Assembly (NCBI RefSeq): GCF_004565465.1
Contig: NZ_SRHY01000037.1
Location: 1 to 32,083 of the forward strand
Direction: 5' to 3'
Source: Lentibacillus salicampi
GTDB lineage: Bacteria > Bacillota > Bacilli > Bacillales > Amphibacillaceae
Length of the DNA stretch: 32,083 bases
This document shows positions 7,780 through 16,087 of the stretch, in pieces. Under the pieces are notes generated by a model, which saw only the letters and a program-made list of their open reading frames with translations, did no database searches and had not been told where the DNA came from. Each line of letters starts with the position of its first letter. Position 1 is the first letter of the stretch. A program made the position numbers and the translations under genes.

Positions 7780-9069
7780 TTATTCCAAAAAATCATTTTC
7801 CTTTAAAAAGTCCACCATTCCCGCCTGCAGTCCTTCCGCCAATGGAAGATCCGGATTGCTGTATGTCTCGAGATTACCTGCTTCATTATCCGGTGCCTCT
7901 TTCAGCACGTGGTTCATCTTTTCAAACATTAAAAGCTCGGCATCCGGCTTTGACTCATGCAGCAACTCCGCTTCACTGACCGGCACCTGAAGATCACGGC
8001 CACCATTCACAATCAGTGCCGGTACGTCCAGTTCAGCTATTTCGTTACTGGGATTATACTGCATCCACGATCCTAAAAAATTCTGAACAGATGGACGGAA
8101 CACGCTTTGCAGTTCCTGGCTCACATTCTGTACCGTTTCACCCTGCTTCAGTTTTTCCAGAATCGTCTCAGCTTCCTGCAGCAAATCGCCGGACAATTGT
8201 GATTCCAGCTGATCATAGAGCACTCGATCAATCGAATGGCCAGCTCCGGCAAGCGAAATAAACGCATCAACTTGCCCTTGTTGCGCCGCCAGCATGCCAA
8301 CTAATGAACCTTGGCTGTGCCCCATGATACCAACGTTCGAATAGCCTTCTTTCTGGTCCAGCAGTTCCGTCCATTTCACTGCATCATTCACAAATTGATC
8401 AAACCGTAGTTCATTTTCCGGAATGGCTGCCTCCAGATTTTTTCCGACACCGCGTTTATCATAACGCACACTGGCTATTCCCTGCTCGGCCAGGCCTTCA
8501 GCGAGCATTTTCAGGTTGTTATGCCCTCCTTGGGCACCGCCTGAATTGCCATTGCGGTCAGTCGCTCCTGATCCGGGAATAATCAGCATAACTGGAAAAG
8601 GCCCTTCTCCATCTGGTTTTTCCAGTTCACCATAAAGGGCCCCTCTATCCGTTTTCACACGTAATAAATCATCCTCATTTTCATCAACAGGGCCGCCTTT
8701 TGTTAACTTAAACGGAAAGGTCTGCCCATGCTGGCTAAAGTCACCTTCCATCACGTCATCTTCTAACTCACCAGCAAATGAAATCTGAGTCCCCTGTATT
8801 TCCATAAAAATCGTAACTTCTCGTCCGTCAACAGTCACAGAAGAGAGTGGATAATCCTTAAGTCCTTGGATCGGAATGCTGATGGTTCCGGTCCATCCGT
8901 CATCATTGTTTAAATTTACGATAACTTCAAGTGGTTGATTTGGTACGTCAATAGATCCTGACCATTTGCCATTCATAGCTGCACCATCCTTATTTTCTTT
9001 ATCATCACTGCAACCGGCAGCAGCCGTTAAGATAATCAATAACCATAGAATACCGGCGTGTCTTTTCAT
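7780..9069 (-). CDS. Lipoprotein alpha/beta hydrolase (serine esterase/peptidase-like)
   Basis: A 429-aa exported lipoprotein. The signal peptide ends in the lipobox-like 'AAAGC', giving lipidated Cys20. Residues 30-125 form an all-beta domain of the type found before such hydrolases. Residues about 135-429 are an alpha/beta hydrolase with nucleophile Ser252 in GHSQGS, probable acid Asp359 in 'NGGRDLQVP' and His387 in 'MNHVLK', plus the oxyanion segment 'IIPGSGATDRNG'. The ATG has GGAGGA upstream. It lies 72 nt after the TctA gene with no clear terminator, so the three minus-strand genes may share a transcript and the enzyme may supply the transported acid by cleaving an ester. Confidence 0.88.
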   Translation of the reverse strand: MKRHAGILWLLIILTAAAGCSDDKENKDGAAMNGKWSGSIDVPNQPLEVIVNLNNDDGWTGTISIPIQGLKDYPLSSVTVDGREVTIFMEIQGTQISFAGELEDDVMEGDFSQHGQTFPFKLTKGGPVDENEDDLLRVKTDRGALYGELEKPDGEGPFPVMLIIPGSGATDRNGNSGGAQGGHNNLKMLAEGLAEQGIASVRYDKRGVGKNLEAAIPENELRFDQFVNDAVKWTELLDQKEGYSNVGIMGHSQGSLVGMLAAQQGQVDAFISLAGAGHSIDRVLYDQLESQLSGDLLQEAETILEKLKQGETVQNVSQELQSVFRPSVQNFLGSWMQYNPSNEIAELDVPALIVNGGRDLQVPVSEAELLHESKPDAELLMFEKMNHVLKEAPDNEAGNLETYSNPDLPLAEGLQAGMVDFLKENDFLE

Positions 9070-9141
9070 GGGAATCCTCCTCTTATCTGCCGGTACTACG
9101 GAGAAGGCCGACGGAAGGTTTCAAATCGCCAATAGACCCAG

Positions 9142-10494
9142 TTAAAATATCAATCCCACAAGCCACGGGGCTGCATACAATGTCATGAATTGCACACCAT
9201 AATTGACACCTTTGCGATGCAGGAATCCAGCCAACAGACCGATCACGAGGACACCAGCGATGTTCAGTACACCTGCATCCATATACGCAAGCATCATCAC
9301 AAGTCCAAAAAACAGACCAAGCATAGCCTCATGTGGAATATATTTAAAAACAAATGCGCATATCTGTTGAGCATATTTGATCGTAATAAAAAAGGTAATA
9401 CTGATAGCAATCACAGCACCTATCACCGTCGCTGCCACAAAGTCGTTCAATGATAAGATATGATGCAAATTATGTTCATAGGTGAAAACTGGTGGTGCGT
9501 TGAATAAAGCATGTCCTGGACCCAGTGCAGTCGGGGAAAGCGGATAGCCAATCGCAATCAGCGGAACCAGCGTACCGGCAAGATACGCCGCATTCGTCAG
9601 TCCGTCCATGCTGGAAATAGCCCGGGCGGCCCGCTTCACCGGATCCTTGATGCGGCTGGCGATCATTTCACCGAGAAAGATTGTCATACCCACCGGACTC
9701 ATGAAGAAGGTGACAACCCCAAATACCGAACTAACAGCACTTGAGATCGTTTCATTTTTATCCAAAATTTTGAACGGGTTCGGAAAGCCTTTGTCCGTCT
9801 TTGTTTTTCGCATGGTTATTTCTTTCGTACCGTAACGCGGCAGGTTTCTTCGTTTGCGGCGATTCAGCAGTTCAAATAATTTCAAAATAACCGGTCCGAT
9901 GGTAATGCCAAGGAAAAATGACGTAAAGACGGTCGTATCTTCCGGTACAATATCAAGTTCCCAATATAAATTCCGGAGCCCTTGGATGACGAATGCAAAT
10001 GGCACAATCGACAACACGGCAAACCAACGATTTTTCGTCATCAATGCCAGAAAAATGGCTCCAAAGAAGAATATCTGACTTGAATACTGCTCAATCACAT
10101 CAGCGAGCGGTACCAGTGCCGTTGCCAGAAGCAGACTCAGAGGGACGGAAATGATGGTTCCAATGACCGAACCCGAGGCCATTTTGCGGATACTCACATC
10201 AGGCATACCGTATTTTTTTAATACCATGGCATGTTCGACCATCGGGGCGGACATAACACCGCCCGGAATACCCGCAACTGCCACCGGAATGGAGTCCGTC
10301 AGTTTTTTCGCAACAATGGCGGCGATGAAAAATGTTAAAACGAGAATCGGTTCCAAACCGGCAATCACAAGAACAAGCGTCACCGGTGCCAGCACAGCCG
10401 TTTCATCTGTACCGGGCGCAATCCCAATGATCGTATATAATGCTGCGCCAAAAATCGCTATTCCAACCATCTGTACAATTAAAATAACATCCAT
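9142..10494 (-). CDS. TctA-family tripartite tricarboxylate transporter permease
   Basis: A 450-aa, very hydrophobic protein with about 11-12 membrane segments. The N-terminal 'GIAPGTDETA' and 'GIPGGVMSAPMVEHA' match the glycine-proline loops typical of TctA permeases. A basic cytoplasmic loop (about 210-245, 'NRRKRRNLPRYG') separates two halves. It is shorter than the usual ~500 aa. Classical TctA needs a small TctB subunit and a periplasmic TctC binding protein; only a small membrane partner is present upstream and no TctC is seen. The substrate is probably a carboxylic acid, by family. GGAG lies 8 nt before the ATG. Confidence 0.88.
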   Translation of the reverse strand: MDVILIVQMVGIAIFGAALYTIIGIAPGTDETAVLAPVTLVLVIAGLEPILVLTFFIAAIVAKKLTDSIPVAVAGIPGGVMSAPMVEHAMVLKKYGMPDVSIRKMASGSVIGTIISVPLSLLLATALVPLADVIEQYSSQIFFFGAIFLALMTKNRWFAVLSIVPFAFVIQGLRNLYWELDIVPEDTTVFTSFFLGITIGPVILKLFELLNRRKRRNLPRYGTKEITMRKTKTDKGFPNPFKILDKNETISSAVSSVFGVVTFFMSPVGMTIFLGEMIASRIKDPVKRAARAISSMDGLTNAAYLAGTLVPLIAIGYPLSPTALGPGHALFNAPPVFTYEHNLHHILSLNDFVAATVIGAVIAISITFFITIKYAQQICAFVFKYIPHEAMLGLFFGLVMMLAYMDAGVLNIAGVLVIGLLAGFLHRKGVNYGVQFMTLYAAPWLVGLIF

Positions 10495-10499
10495 AATGC

Positions 10500-10733
10500 C
10501 TACTCCTCATCCATATAACTGAACGTTCGTTTTGGTTTAATGATCGACGCGCTGATCACAAAGCCTAATACAGCGCCGATTAGCCCGAAAATAAGCGGCT
10601 GCTGATCTTCCGGCGCAATCAGATACCCGCCAAGTGAAGTCACACTGCAAATGATCAGACTTATCACCAGATCCTTAATATGGACCAGGTCTTCCCATAC
10701 TTCGATATTTTCCTTTTGACCCTGTTCAGACAA
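10500..10733 (-). CDS. Small membrane partner of the TctA-like permease
   Basis: A 77-aa protein with two hydrophobic helices (about 22-42 and 46-64) and charged ends. The start is TTG, with AAGGAG 10 nt upstream. It ends 5 nt before the TctA-like gene, so the two are co-expressed. By position it could stand in for TctB, but TctB usually has four helices and about 150 residues, so this is a guess from context. I do not recognise the family. Confidence 0.7.
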   Translation of the reverse strand: MSEQGQKENIEVWEDLVHIKDLVISLIICSVTSLGGYLIAPEDQQPLIFGLIGAVLGFVISASIIKPKRTFSYMDEE

Positions 10734-11176
10734 TGCCTAACAACTCCTTGTCGCTGAAAAGTGATACAAGGCCTTGAATAAAGGCCATATCTTCATAATT
10801 TTAAATTATACCTATTCAACATTGTTTAATAAAGTCGTTTACCGAAATTTACACCAAGTTTTATCCCCCCGAATTTGCCGTCCCGTTCTTACTATTACAA
10901 TCGAATACAGTTTGAAAAAAGGGGCATTCTGAGTTGAAAATTTTTTCTTTTTCATGCCCCACTTATTACATTTGCTTCGATTATAGATATAGGAGGAAAA
11001 CCATTCTCGCTTGATTTGGTGGGATCGTCGCGCGATTTGGTGTTTTGCACCGTCGTATACGCGGTGCAAAACACCACGCATCTTATAAAAAATGGCAATA
11101 AACAAATCGGCCGTTGATACATAATGCATTCCTTTTATCCCAAAATAACAGTGAATACTTTTAGGAGGTTATGTTG
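10734..11176. other. Long intergenic region before the coat gene, with repeats
   Basis: No credible gene. A minus-strand open frame at 10839-11129 (96 aa) is low-complexity and reads straight through the repeat and the inverted repeat described separately, so I do not accept it. The coat-gene promoter, probably a sporulation sigma type, should lie in the last 100 nt, but I cannot assign its boxes with confidence. Confidence 0.5.
11001..11076. repeat. 21-nt tandem units followed by a 15-bp inverted repeat
   Basis: Two 21-nt units, 11001-11021 and 11022-11042, share the end GATTTGGTG and a CGC core. The next block is a perfect inverted repeat: TGGTGTTTTGCACCG (11038-11052) and CGGTGCAAAACACCA (11062-11076), loop 9 nt. 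There is no T-run on either side, so it is not a standard terminator. Confidence 0.75.
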
Positions 11177-11788
11177 ATGCAAAACCAACAGCAAAATTTC
11201 ACGGACACGACGCAACTGCCACCACAACGGCATTACGGCGGTCATGATATGTTTGATGCACACGAAGCGTTATCATCCCTTACCGGTGCAATGGACCAAT
11301 GTGTACTTTATGAACAGTACATCCAGGATCCGGAGTTGCAAACGATGTCACAGAAACATCGGGCATTTAGCAGCCAGCTTTACAATACGATTGTCGACAC
11401 GTTTCAATCCGGACAGGATCCGGCTGTTGATACCCAATCCTACAAAATGGATCAGAACAACAACGTGATGTATGGTATGCAACCACCGGCACAGCCGAAA
11501 ACACCTATTCAATCAACCAATGAACTAAATGATCAATGCATTTCAGGTTTTATGATGGCGTCTTTAAAGTCAGCTGCATCAGCATTTACGAATGCCTCAC
11601 TGGAAATGACCAACCCCGTTATGCGGCGTGTGCTGGCAGACAGTGTTCCGAACTTAATTGAAATGGCCTATGAAGTATTCCTTTATCAAAACAAAAATCA
11701 ATATTATCAAGTCCCGCAACTGCAGCCACAGGATATGCAGGCATTCCAGCAAAGCTATGCTCCGACTCCTGGAACGATGCCGCATTAA
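11177..11788 (+). CDS. Spore coat protein, CotF family
   Basis: A 203-aa protein rich in Gln, Asn and Pro at both ends. The region about 115-175, with 'LNDQCISGFMMASLKSAA', 'NPVMRRVLADSVPN' and 'MAYEVFLYQNKNQYY', matches the Coat F domain, a helical spore-coat module. A first helical stretch ('HEALSSLTGAMDQCVLYEQYIQDPEL') looks like a partial copy of the same fold. It should be made in the mother cell late in sporulation. The ATG at 11171 is only 2 nt from AGGAGG; the ATG at 11177 has 8-nt spacing and is preferred. It stands alone with its own terminator. Confidence 0.88.
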   Translation: MQNQQQNFTDTTQLPPQRHYGGHDMFDAHEALSSLTGAMDQCVLYEQYIQDPELQTMSQKHRAFSSQLYNTIVDTFQSGQDPAVDTQSYKMDQNNNVMYGMQPPAQPKTPIQSTNELNDQCISGFMMASLKSAASAFTNASLEMTNPVMRRVLADSVPNLIEMAYEVFLYQNKNQYYQVPQLQPQDMQAFQQSYAPTPGTMPH

Positions 11789-11820
11789 GTGGAAGCGGGC
11801 ATTTAGAGGTCAGATTGATT

Positions 11821-11854
11821 GGAATCGGCGTAACAGCCGATTCCTTCATTTTTT
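11821..11854 (+). terminator. Terminator of the coat gene
   Basis: Perfect arms GGAATCGGC (11821-11829) and GCCGATTCC (11836-11844), 6-nt loop, followed by TTCATTTTTT. Confidence 0.88.
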
Positions 11855-11889
11855 AGAAGCAACATACAGTGGGCAGGTTTTTGAAATAG

Positions 11890-11931
11890 ACTTTAGCGTT
11901 TCTGGCCCGAACTTTGGCGTTTTTTAAATCC
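11890..11931. repeat. Two degenerate 21-nt units
   Basis: Units at 11890-11910 and 11911-11931 begin ACTTTAGCGTTT and ACTTTGGCGTTT respectively, exactly 21 nt apart, then diverge. They sit between the coat-gene terminator and the minus-strand terminator. Confidence 0.5.
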
Positions 11932-11951
11932 GTACATTCGAAAGTCAAATA

Positions 11952-11988
11952 AAAACTGCCTGCTCGCCATCAGCGAACAGGCAGTTTT
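11952..11988 (-). terminator. Terminator of the aconitase operon
   Basis: Arms AAAACTGCCTG (11952-11962) and CAGGCAGTTTT (11978-11988), with an extra CG pairing in the loop. On the minus strand a T-run follows. The stem begins 2 nt past the stop codon of the 57-aa gene, and its arms are identical to those of the hairpin at 6551-6585. Confidence 0.85.
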
Positions 11989-11989
11989 A

Positions 11990-12163
11990 TTAATCCAGGA
12001 GCCGGTTATTTTCGTCAACAGACATGACGCGGGCCGGCCTGGAGATATCATCAATATCGTATGTTCCATCCCCGCCGCATACGCTACACTGATATTGCCA
12101 GCCCTCATCGTCTGCAAGTATGCCTGCTCCTTCACAGGCCTTACATGTATCTTCGCGTGCCAC
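11990..12163 (-). CDS. 57-aa protein with two CxxCxGxG zinc knuckles
   Basis: A GTG start with AGGAGGG 6 nt upstream opens a 57-codon frame. It holds TCKACEGAG (7-14 region) and QCSVCGGDG (26-33 region), two copies of the CxxCxGxG motif that binds zinc in the DnaJ cysteine-rich domain and in many tiny Bacillus proteins. The tail is acidic and otherwise plain. The gene starts 3 nt after the aconitase stop, its ribosome site overlaps the end of that gene, and a terminator follows the stop at once, so it is co-transcribed with the aconitase. A role in enzyme folding or Fe-S handling is possible but only inferred from position. Confidence 0.8.
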   Translation of the reverse strand: MAREDTCKACEGAGILADDEGWQYQCSVCGGDGTYDIDDISRPARVMSVDENNRLLD

Positions 12164-12166
12164 TTT

Positions 12167-14122
12167 TCACCCTCCTATCTGTTGCCGGTCTTTTGCCCAG
12201 TTTATAATACCGCCTTTCAACATAATCTCGATTTGGCGCTCGGAAAGACTGTGTTGTACATTGATTTGTTCATTCTTATCTTTTACATCAATTGAAAATT
12301 CATTCCCCTGCTGAATTTTATTCCGTAAATCCGAAAGCACCAGAACATCACCGGCTGAGAGTAAATCGTAATCTGTTTCATTAACAAATGTCAGTGGCAG
12401 TACACCGAAGTTCACAAGGTTTTGCCAATGAATCCGGGCAAAATCTTTCACCAGCGCCACCCGTAGGCCTAAATACCGTGGTGCAAGTGCGGCATGCTCA
12501 CGGCTGGATCCTTGCCCGTAGTTAAAGCCGCCGACAATCGCGTGGCCGCCATTCTCTACCGTTGCCTTTCCACGTTTGTAGTACGTATCGTCAATGATCT
12601 CGAACGTAAATTTACTGATTTCCGGCAAATTGCTTCGGTATGGCAGTACACGCGCCCCGCCAGCGAGAATTTCATCAGTTGATATATTATCCCCCATTTT
12701 CAAGAGAACTGGCAATTCCATGTGATCGGCCATTTCATCCATCTTTGGAATGGATGCGATGTTCGGTCCCTTTTGCAATTCAACCTCTTTCGCCTGTTCG
12801 TATGGGAGTGGTTTATCCAGTAGATCCATATTTGCTTCAGCGTGTTTTGGCTCCTTAATTTTTGGAAAATCCTTCTCAAGCGTGCGCGGATCGGTAATCT
12901 TCCCTGTCAATGCAGACGCTGCTGCTGTTTCCGGACTGCAGAGAAAAACGCTGTCCTCACGTGTTCCAGAGCGTCCGGGAAAATTCCTCGGTGTTGTACG
13001 CAAGCTGTTTCGTCCGGTAGCCGGCGCCTGCCCCATACCGATACAGCCATTGCAACCGGCCTGATGCATTCGGGATCCGGCTTGAAGCAGACTGGCAATG
13101 TGACTTTCCTTGACTAAGTCAGTCAGCATTTGGCGGGATGTTGGGTTTATATCGAACGACACCCCATCGGCAATGTGCTCGCCGTTGACAATTTCCGCAG
13201 CCATAGCAAAATCACGGTAACCAGGGTTGGCGGACGATCCGACATATGATTGGTAAATTGGTGTACCAGCCAGATCCCGAACGGTGACCACGTTCCCCGG
13301 ACTGGATGGCTTGGCAATCAACGGTTCCAGTTCCGACAGATCGACTTCCTCCAAAACATCATACGTCGCGTCTTTATCTGCTGCCAACTCGACCCAGTCA
13401 TCTTCACGATCCTGAGCCTTTAAAAAGCGTTTGACCTCTTTATCCGATGGGAAAACCGTCCCTGTCGCTCCAAGTTCCGCGCCCATATTGGCAATGACAT
13501 GACGATCCATGGCGCTTAAATGCTCAAGGCCATCGCCAAAATACTCGATGACGTACCCGACCCCGCCTTTCACATCGTGTCTGCGCAGAAGCTCCAGAAT
13601 GACGTCTTTCGCACTGACCCATTCGGGAAGCTTTCCGGTCAGCTTAACGCCCCACACTTTTGGCATTTTGACATAAAACGGTTCACCGGCAATCGCCATC
13701 GCCACATCGATCCCGCCTGCCCCCATTGCAAGCATGCCCATACAGCCGTTAGCACACGTGTGACTGTCAGATCCAAGCAGTGTTTTGCCCGGCTTAGCCA
13801 ATCGCTGCATATGTACGGGGTGACTCACACCATTTCCTGGTCTGGAAAAATGCAGGCCGAATCGTCGTGTTGCACTTTGCAAGAACAAATGGTCATCAGG
13901 ATTCTTACTGTCCTCCTGAATCAGGTTGTGATCGACATATTGCGCGGATGCTTCCGTTTTTGCCCGGCTGAGTTCCATTGCCTCCAATTCAAGCATCACC
14001 AGTGTTCCGGTCGCATCCTGTGTCAGCGTCTGGTCAATTTTTAAGCCAATCTCTTCACCCGGCGTCATTTCACCGGCTGCCAGATGGTCTTGAATCAATT
14101 TCTGGGTCATATTGAGTGGCAT
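12167..14122 (-). CDS. Aconitase-family hydratase, compact 651-aa type
   Basis: By family it interconverts citrate and isocitrate (or a related hydroxyacid) with a [4Fe-4S] cluster. The catalytic domains span about 1-420 and the swivel domain about 470-640. Visible motifs: GSDSHTCANGC (117-127), GCNGCIG (356-362, two cluster cysteines 357 and 360), the loop 'RNFPGRSGT' (379-387) and YGQGSSREHAA (535-545). At the usual first cluster position, where GSCTN is expected, the sequence reads GSSAN (295-299), Ser for Cys. It is much shorter than CitB (about 900 aa) and resembles the LeuC-LeuD-like fused aconitase family. An AGGAGG site precedes the ATG. Confidence 0.92.
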   Translation of the reverse strand: MPLNMTQKLIQDHLAAGEMTPGEEIGLKIDQTLTQDATGTLVMLELEAMELSRAKTEASAQYVDHNLIQEDSKNPDDHLFLQSATRRFGLHFSRPGNGVSHPVHMQRLAKPGKTLLGSDSHTCANGCMGMLAMGAGGIDVAMAIAGEPFYVKMPKVWGVKLTGKLPEWVSAKDVILELLRRHDVKGGVGYVIEYFGDGLEHLSAMDRHVIANMGAELGATGTVFPSDKEVKRFLKAQDREDDWVELAADKDATYDVLEEVDLSELEPLIAKPSSPGNVVTVRDLAGTPIYQSYVGSSANPGYRDFAMAAEIVNGEHIADGVSFDINPTSRQMLTDLVKESHIASLLQAGSRMHQAGCNGCIGMGQAPATGRNSLRTTPRNFPGRSGTREDSVFLCSPETAAASALTGKITDPRTLEKDFPKIKEPKHAEANMDLLDKPLPYEQAKEVELQKGPNIASIPKMDEMADHMELPVLLKMGDNISTDEILAGGARVLPYRSNLPEISKFTFEIIDDTYYKRGKATVENGGHAIVGGFNYGQGSSREHAALAPRYLGLRVALVKDFARIHWQNLVNFGVLPLTFVNETDYDLLSAGDVLVLSDLRNKIQQGNEFSIDVKDKNEQINVQHSLSERQIEIMLKGGIINWAKDRQQIGG

Positions 14123-14175
14123 CGAATTCCTCCTAACAAAAAATGTTCACGTGTTTTTTATACATAAGGATACGG

Positions 14176-14203
14176 TTGTAGTATATGAAAGAAGACATAT
14201 AAT
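14176..14203 (+). promoter_or_regulatory. Sigma-A promoter before the AIM24-family gene
   Basis: -35 TTGTAG (14176-14181), 16-nt spacer, -10 TATAAT (14198-14203). It points to the gene at 14281 and is divergent from the aconitase operon. Confidence 0.55.
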
Positions 14204-14280
14204 TATTTGCAGGTACAGGTGAATCTTTTCAGGATTTTCCACGTATTACTTGGATAACAACGAAAAGGGGATGGGAAAAA

Positions 14281-15081
14281 TTGAATAACCACGAAATTGA
14301 TTACAAACTCCACGGAGATGACATGCAATTCGTCGAGGTTGAACTCGACCCGCAAGAAACAGTGATTGCCGAGGCAGGCAGTCTGATGATGATGGACGAT
14401 GAGATCCGGATGGAAACAATCTTTGGTGACGGATCGGCCAATCAGGGAAGCGGTCTGATGGGAAAACTGCTCGGCGCCGGAAAACGCGTCATTACCGGGG
14501 AAAGCCTGTTTATGACGACCTTCACAAATGAAGGAACCGGCAAAAAGCACGTATCGTTCGCTTCCCCCTATCCTGGAAAAATTATGCCAATGGACTTAAG
14601 TGAGCTGAATGGGAAGCTTGTTTGTCAGAAAGATGCTTTTTTAGCTGCTGCAAAAGGCGTATCTGTTGGCGTTGAATTTCAGAAAAAGATCGGGACAGGC
14701 TTTTTTGGCGGTGAAGGGTTCATCATGCAAAAACTCGAAGGCGATGGCATGGCGTTTGTCCATGCAGGTGGAACGATGGTTAAAAAGGAACTCGCGCCCG
14801 GTGAGACATTGCGGGTGGACACCGGCTGTCTGGTTGCGATGACACAAGATATCCATTATGATGTCGCGTTTGTCGGCGGTGTCAAGACGGCGCTATTCGG
14901 CGGTGAAGGCTTATTTTTCGCGACACTCCGCGGACCTGGAACCGTCTGGGTGCAGTCACTGCCATTCAGCCGTCTGGCAAGCAGGGTGTTTGCTTCAGCT
15001 CCTCAGGAAGGCGGATCTGATAAAGGTGAAGGCAGTATTGCCGGGGGATTATATAATCTGTTTGGTGGGGACCGACGTTAA
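14281..15081 (+). CDS. AIM24/TIGR00266 family protein
   Basis: A 266-aa soluble protein of the AIM24 beta-helix-like family (TIGR00266). Its function in bacteria is unknown; the yeast mitochondrial relative affects inner-membrane organisation. Typical features are '[20 protein letters not shown]', repeated glycine-rich turns ('[19 protein letters not shown]', '[18 protein letters not shown]') and the C-terminal '[10 protein letters not shown]'. The start is TTG: AAAAGGGG lies 10 nt upstream, and a nearer ATG at 14271 is out of frame and stops after five codons. The gene stands alone downstream of its own promoter. Confidence 0.9.
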   Translation: MNNHEIDYKLHGDDMQFVEVELDPQETVIAEAGSLMMMDDEIRMETIFGDGSANQGSGLMGKLLGAGKRVITGESLFMTTFTNEGTGKKHVSFASPYPGKIMPMDLSELNGKLVCQKDAFLAAAKGVSVGVEFQKKIGTGFFGGEGFIMQKLEGDGMAFVHAGGTMVKKELAPGETLRVDTGCLVAMTQDIHYDVAFVGGVKTALFGGEGLFFATLRGPGTVWVQSLPFSRLASRVFASAPQEGGSDKGEGSIAGGLYNLFGGDRR

Positions 15082-15181
15082 TAGCCTCCGTACTTTGGCG
15101 GGTTACGATCCTTGAACGGGATAAGATGGTTGTTATCTGCTCATACTAACGAAGAAGCCATTTTAAAATGAGGTGGACTGA

Positions 15182-15364
15182 ATGGGCAGAGATGAACATC
15201 GCACGAGTCGGCGGGGAAGAGCCCGTCTGGCGCAAACACCGAAATATGCGATAACGGAAAGCAAGGATGTTGAGTTTTCCGAAGAATTTGGTGACCACCA
15301 TGATAAAATAGCTCAAGTCAGAAGACGTGCAGCACAAAAACGTGCAAAAGACAGGGAATCCTAA
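15182..15364 (+). CDS. YfhD-family small protein
   Basis: A 60-aa, highly charged protein. 'RRGRARLAQTPKY' followed by 'KDVEFSEEFGD' and an Ala/Arg-rich end ('QVRRRAAQKRAKD') matches the short YfhD-type proteins of Bacillaceae, of unknown function and often sporulation-associated. GAGGTGG lies upstream of the ATG and a strong terminator follows the stop, so it is a single-gene unit. The C-terminus differs somewhat from the family pattern. Confidence 0.75.
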   Translation: MGRDEHRTSRRGRARLAQTPKYAITESKDVEFSEEFGDHHDKIAQVRRRAAQKRAKDRES

Positions 15365-15366
15365 AG

Positions 15367-15398
15367 AGAAGTGCCCCGAACACCCGGGGCACTTCTTT
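15367..15398. terminator. Terminator of the YfhD-like gene
   Basis: Perfect 12-bp arms AGAAGTGCCCCG (15367-15378) and CGGGGCACTTCT (15385-15396), 6-nt loop, short T-run. Confidence 0.85.
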
Positions 15399-15458
15399 GC
15401 GTGACGGCGGCTCATCCGATACAATAACCATATGACTATCCAACGAGGATGTGACAGC

Positions 15459-15902
15459 ATGGGGACAAAGAATGTGGATGACTATCTGACAGAAGGCATT
15501 TATGGCTCCCGGCAAACGAAACCCTCAGAACGGAAACAATTTCTGGGGACGATCAGGGAACGCATTGTCATTGCGCTCACAAAAGGCCAGATCATGTCGG
15601 ATAAAGGACTCGATGAGCTTGATAAAGCCATGAAAGCCAATCAAGAGGCCAAACTGCTGATAAACGGTGATGTATCACATAAATTTTTGAAAGAAGAAAA
15701 AGCCTTGGCCAACAAGTACAATATTCCTTACACCGAAGTCACCAACGAAGACGCCGATACAGACATCGGTGCAGTGCTGACGTATGATTATGCAATTGAA
15801 AAAAAACACATTTTTATCGATGACGAGGCGGATGAAACGACGGAAGAAAAAGCTGAAGCAAGTGAATCCCTCTTTGGCAAAATCAAGCGTTGGCTATCAT
15901 AA
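15459..15902 (+). CDS. YueI family protein (DUF1694)
   Basis: A 147-aa cytoplasmic protein of unknown function. 'VDDYLTEGIYGSRQTKPSERKQFLGTIRERIVIALTKGQI' is split here in sense as the family's N-terminal core: acidic start, 'G.YG...TKP.ER..FLG..RER...ALT.GQ'. 'LLINGDVSHKFL' and 'GAVLTYDYAIEKKHIFI' complete the pattern. The ATG at 15432 lies in frame, but the ATG at 15459 has GAGG 10 nt upstream and gives the usual family start. The last 25 residues are acidic and lineage-specific. Confidence 0.88.
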   Translation: MGTKNVDDYLTEGIYGSRQTKPSERKQFLGTIRERIVIALTKGQIMSDKGLDELDKAMKANQEAKLLINGDVSHKFLKEEKALANKYNIPYTEVTNEDADTDIGAVLTYDYAIEKKHIFIDDEADETTEEKAEASESLFGKIKRWLS

Positions 15903-15940
15903 CCTTCTTTGGGAGCTTTGCGAAACTTGATATTTTACTG

Positions 15941-15972
15941 AAACATCACTCATCAAACGGGTGGTGTTTTTT
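15941..15972 (+). terminator. Terminator after yueI-like gene
   Basis: Arms AACATCAC and GTGGTGTT (one G-T pair) around an 11-nt loop, followed by TTTTTT. Confidence 0.65.
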
Positions 15973-16087
15973 ATATACATGATTTCTGCTATGTCAATCA
16001 CTAAATTCAGCGTGTTATCCATTTTCCAGTGTAATAATAGCAGTTTTTTGCCATAATCGAATCAACAGTAAAAGGCAGGTGTATGTA

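Noticed and set aside
10839..11129. Minus-strand open frame of 96 codons
   Set aside because: It reads through the 21-nt units and the inverted repeat; the ribosome-like site touches the ATG and the product looks like translated intergenic DNA.
13520..14044. Plus-strand open frame of 174 codons inside the aconitase gene
   Set aside because: Antisense to a clear enzyme gene with strong motifs; no independent support.
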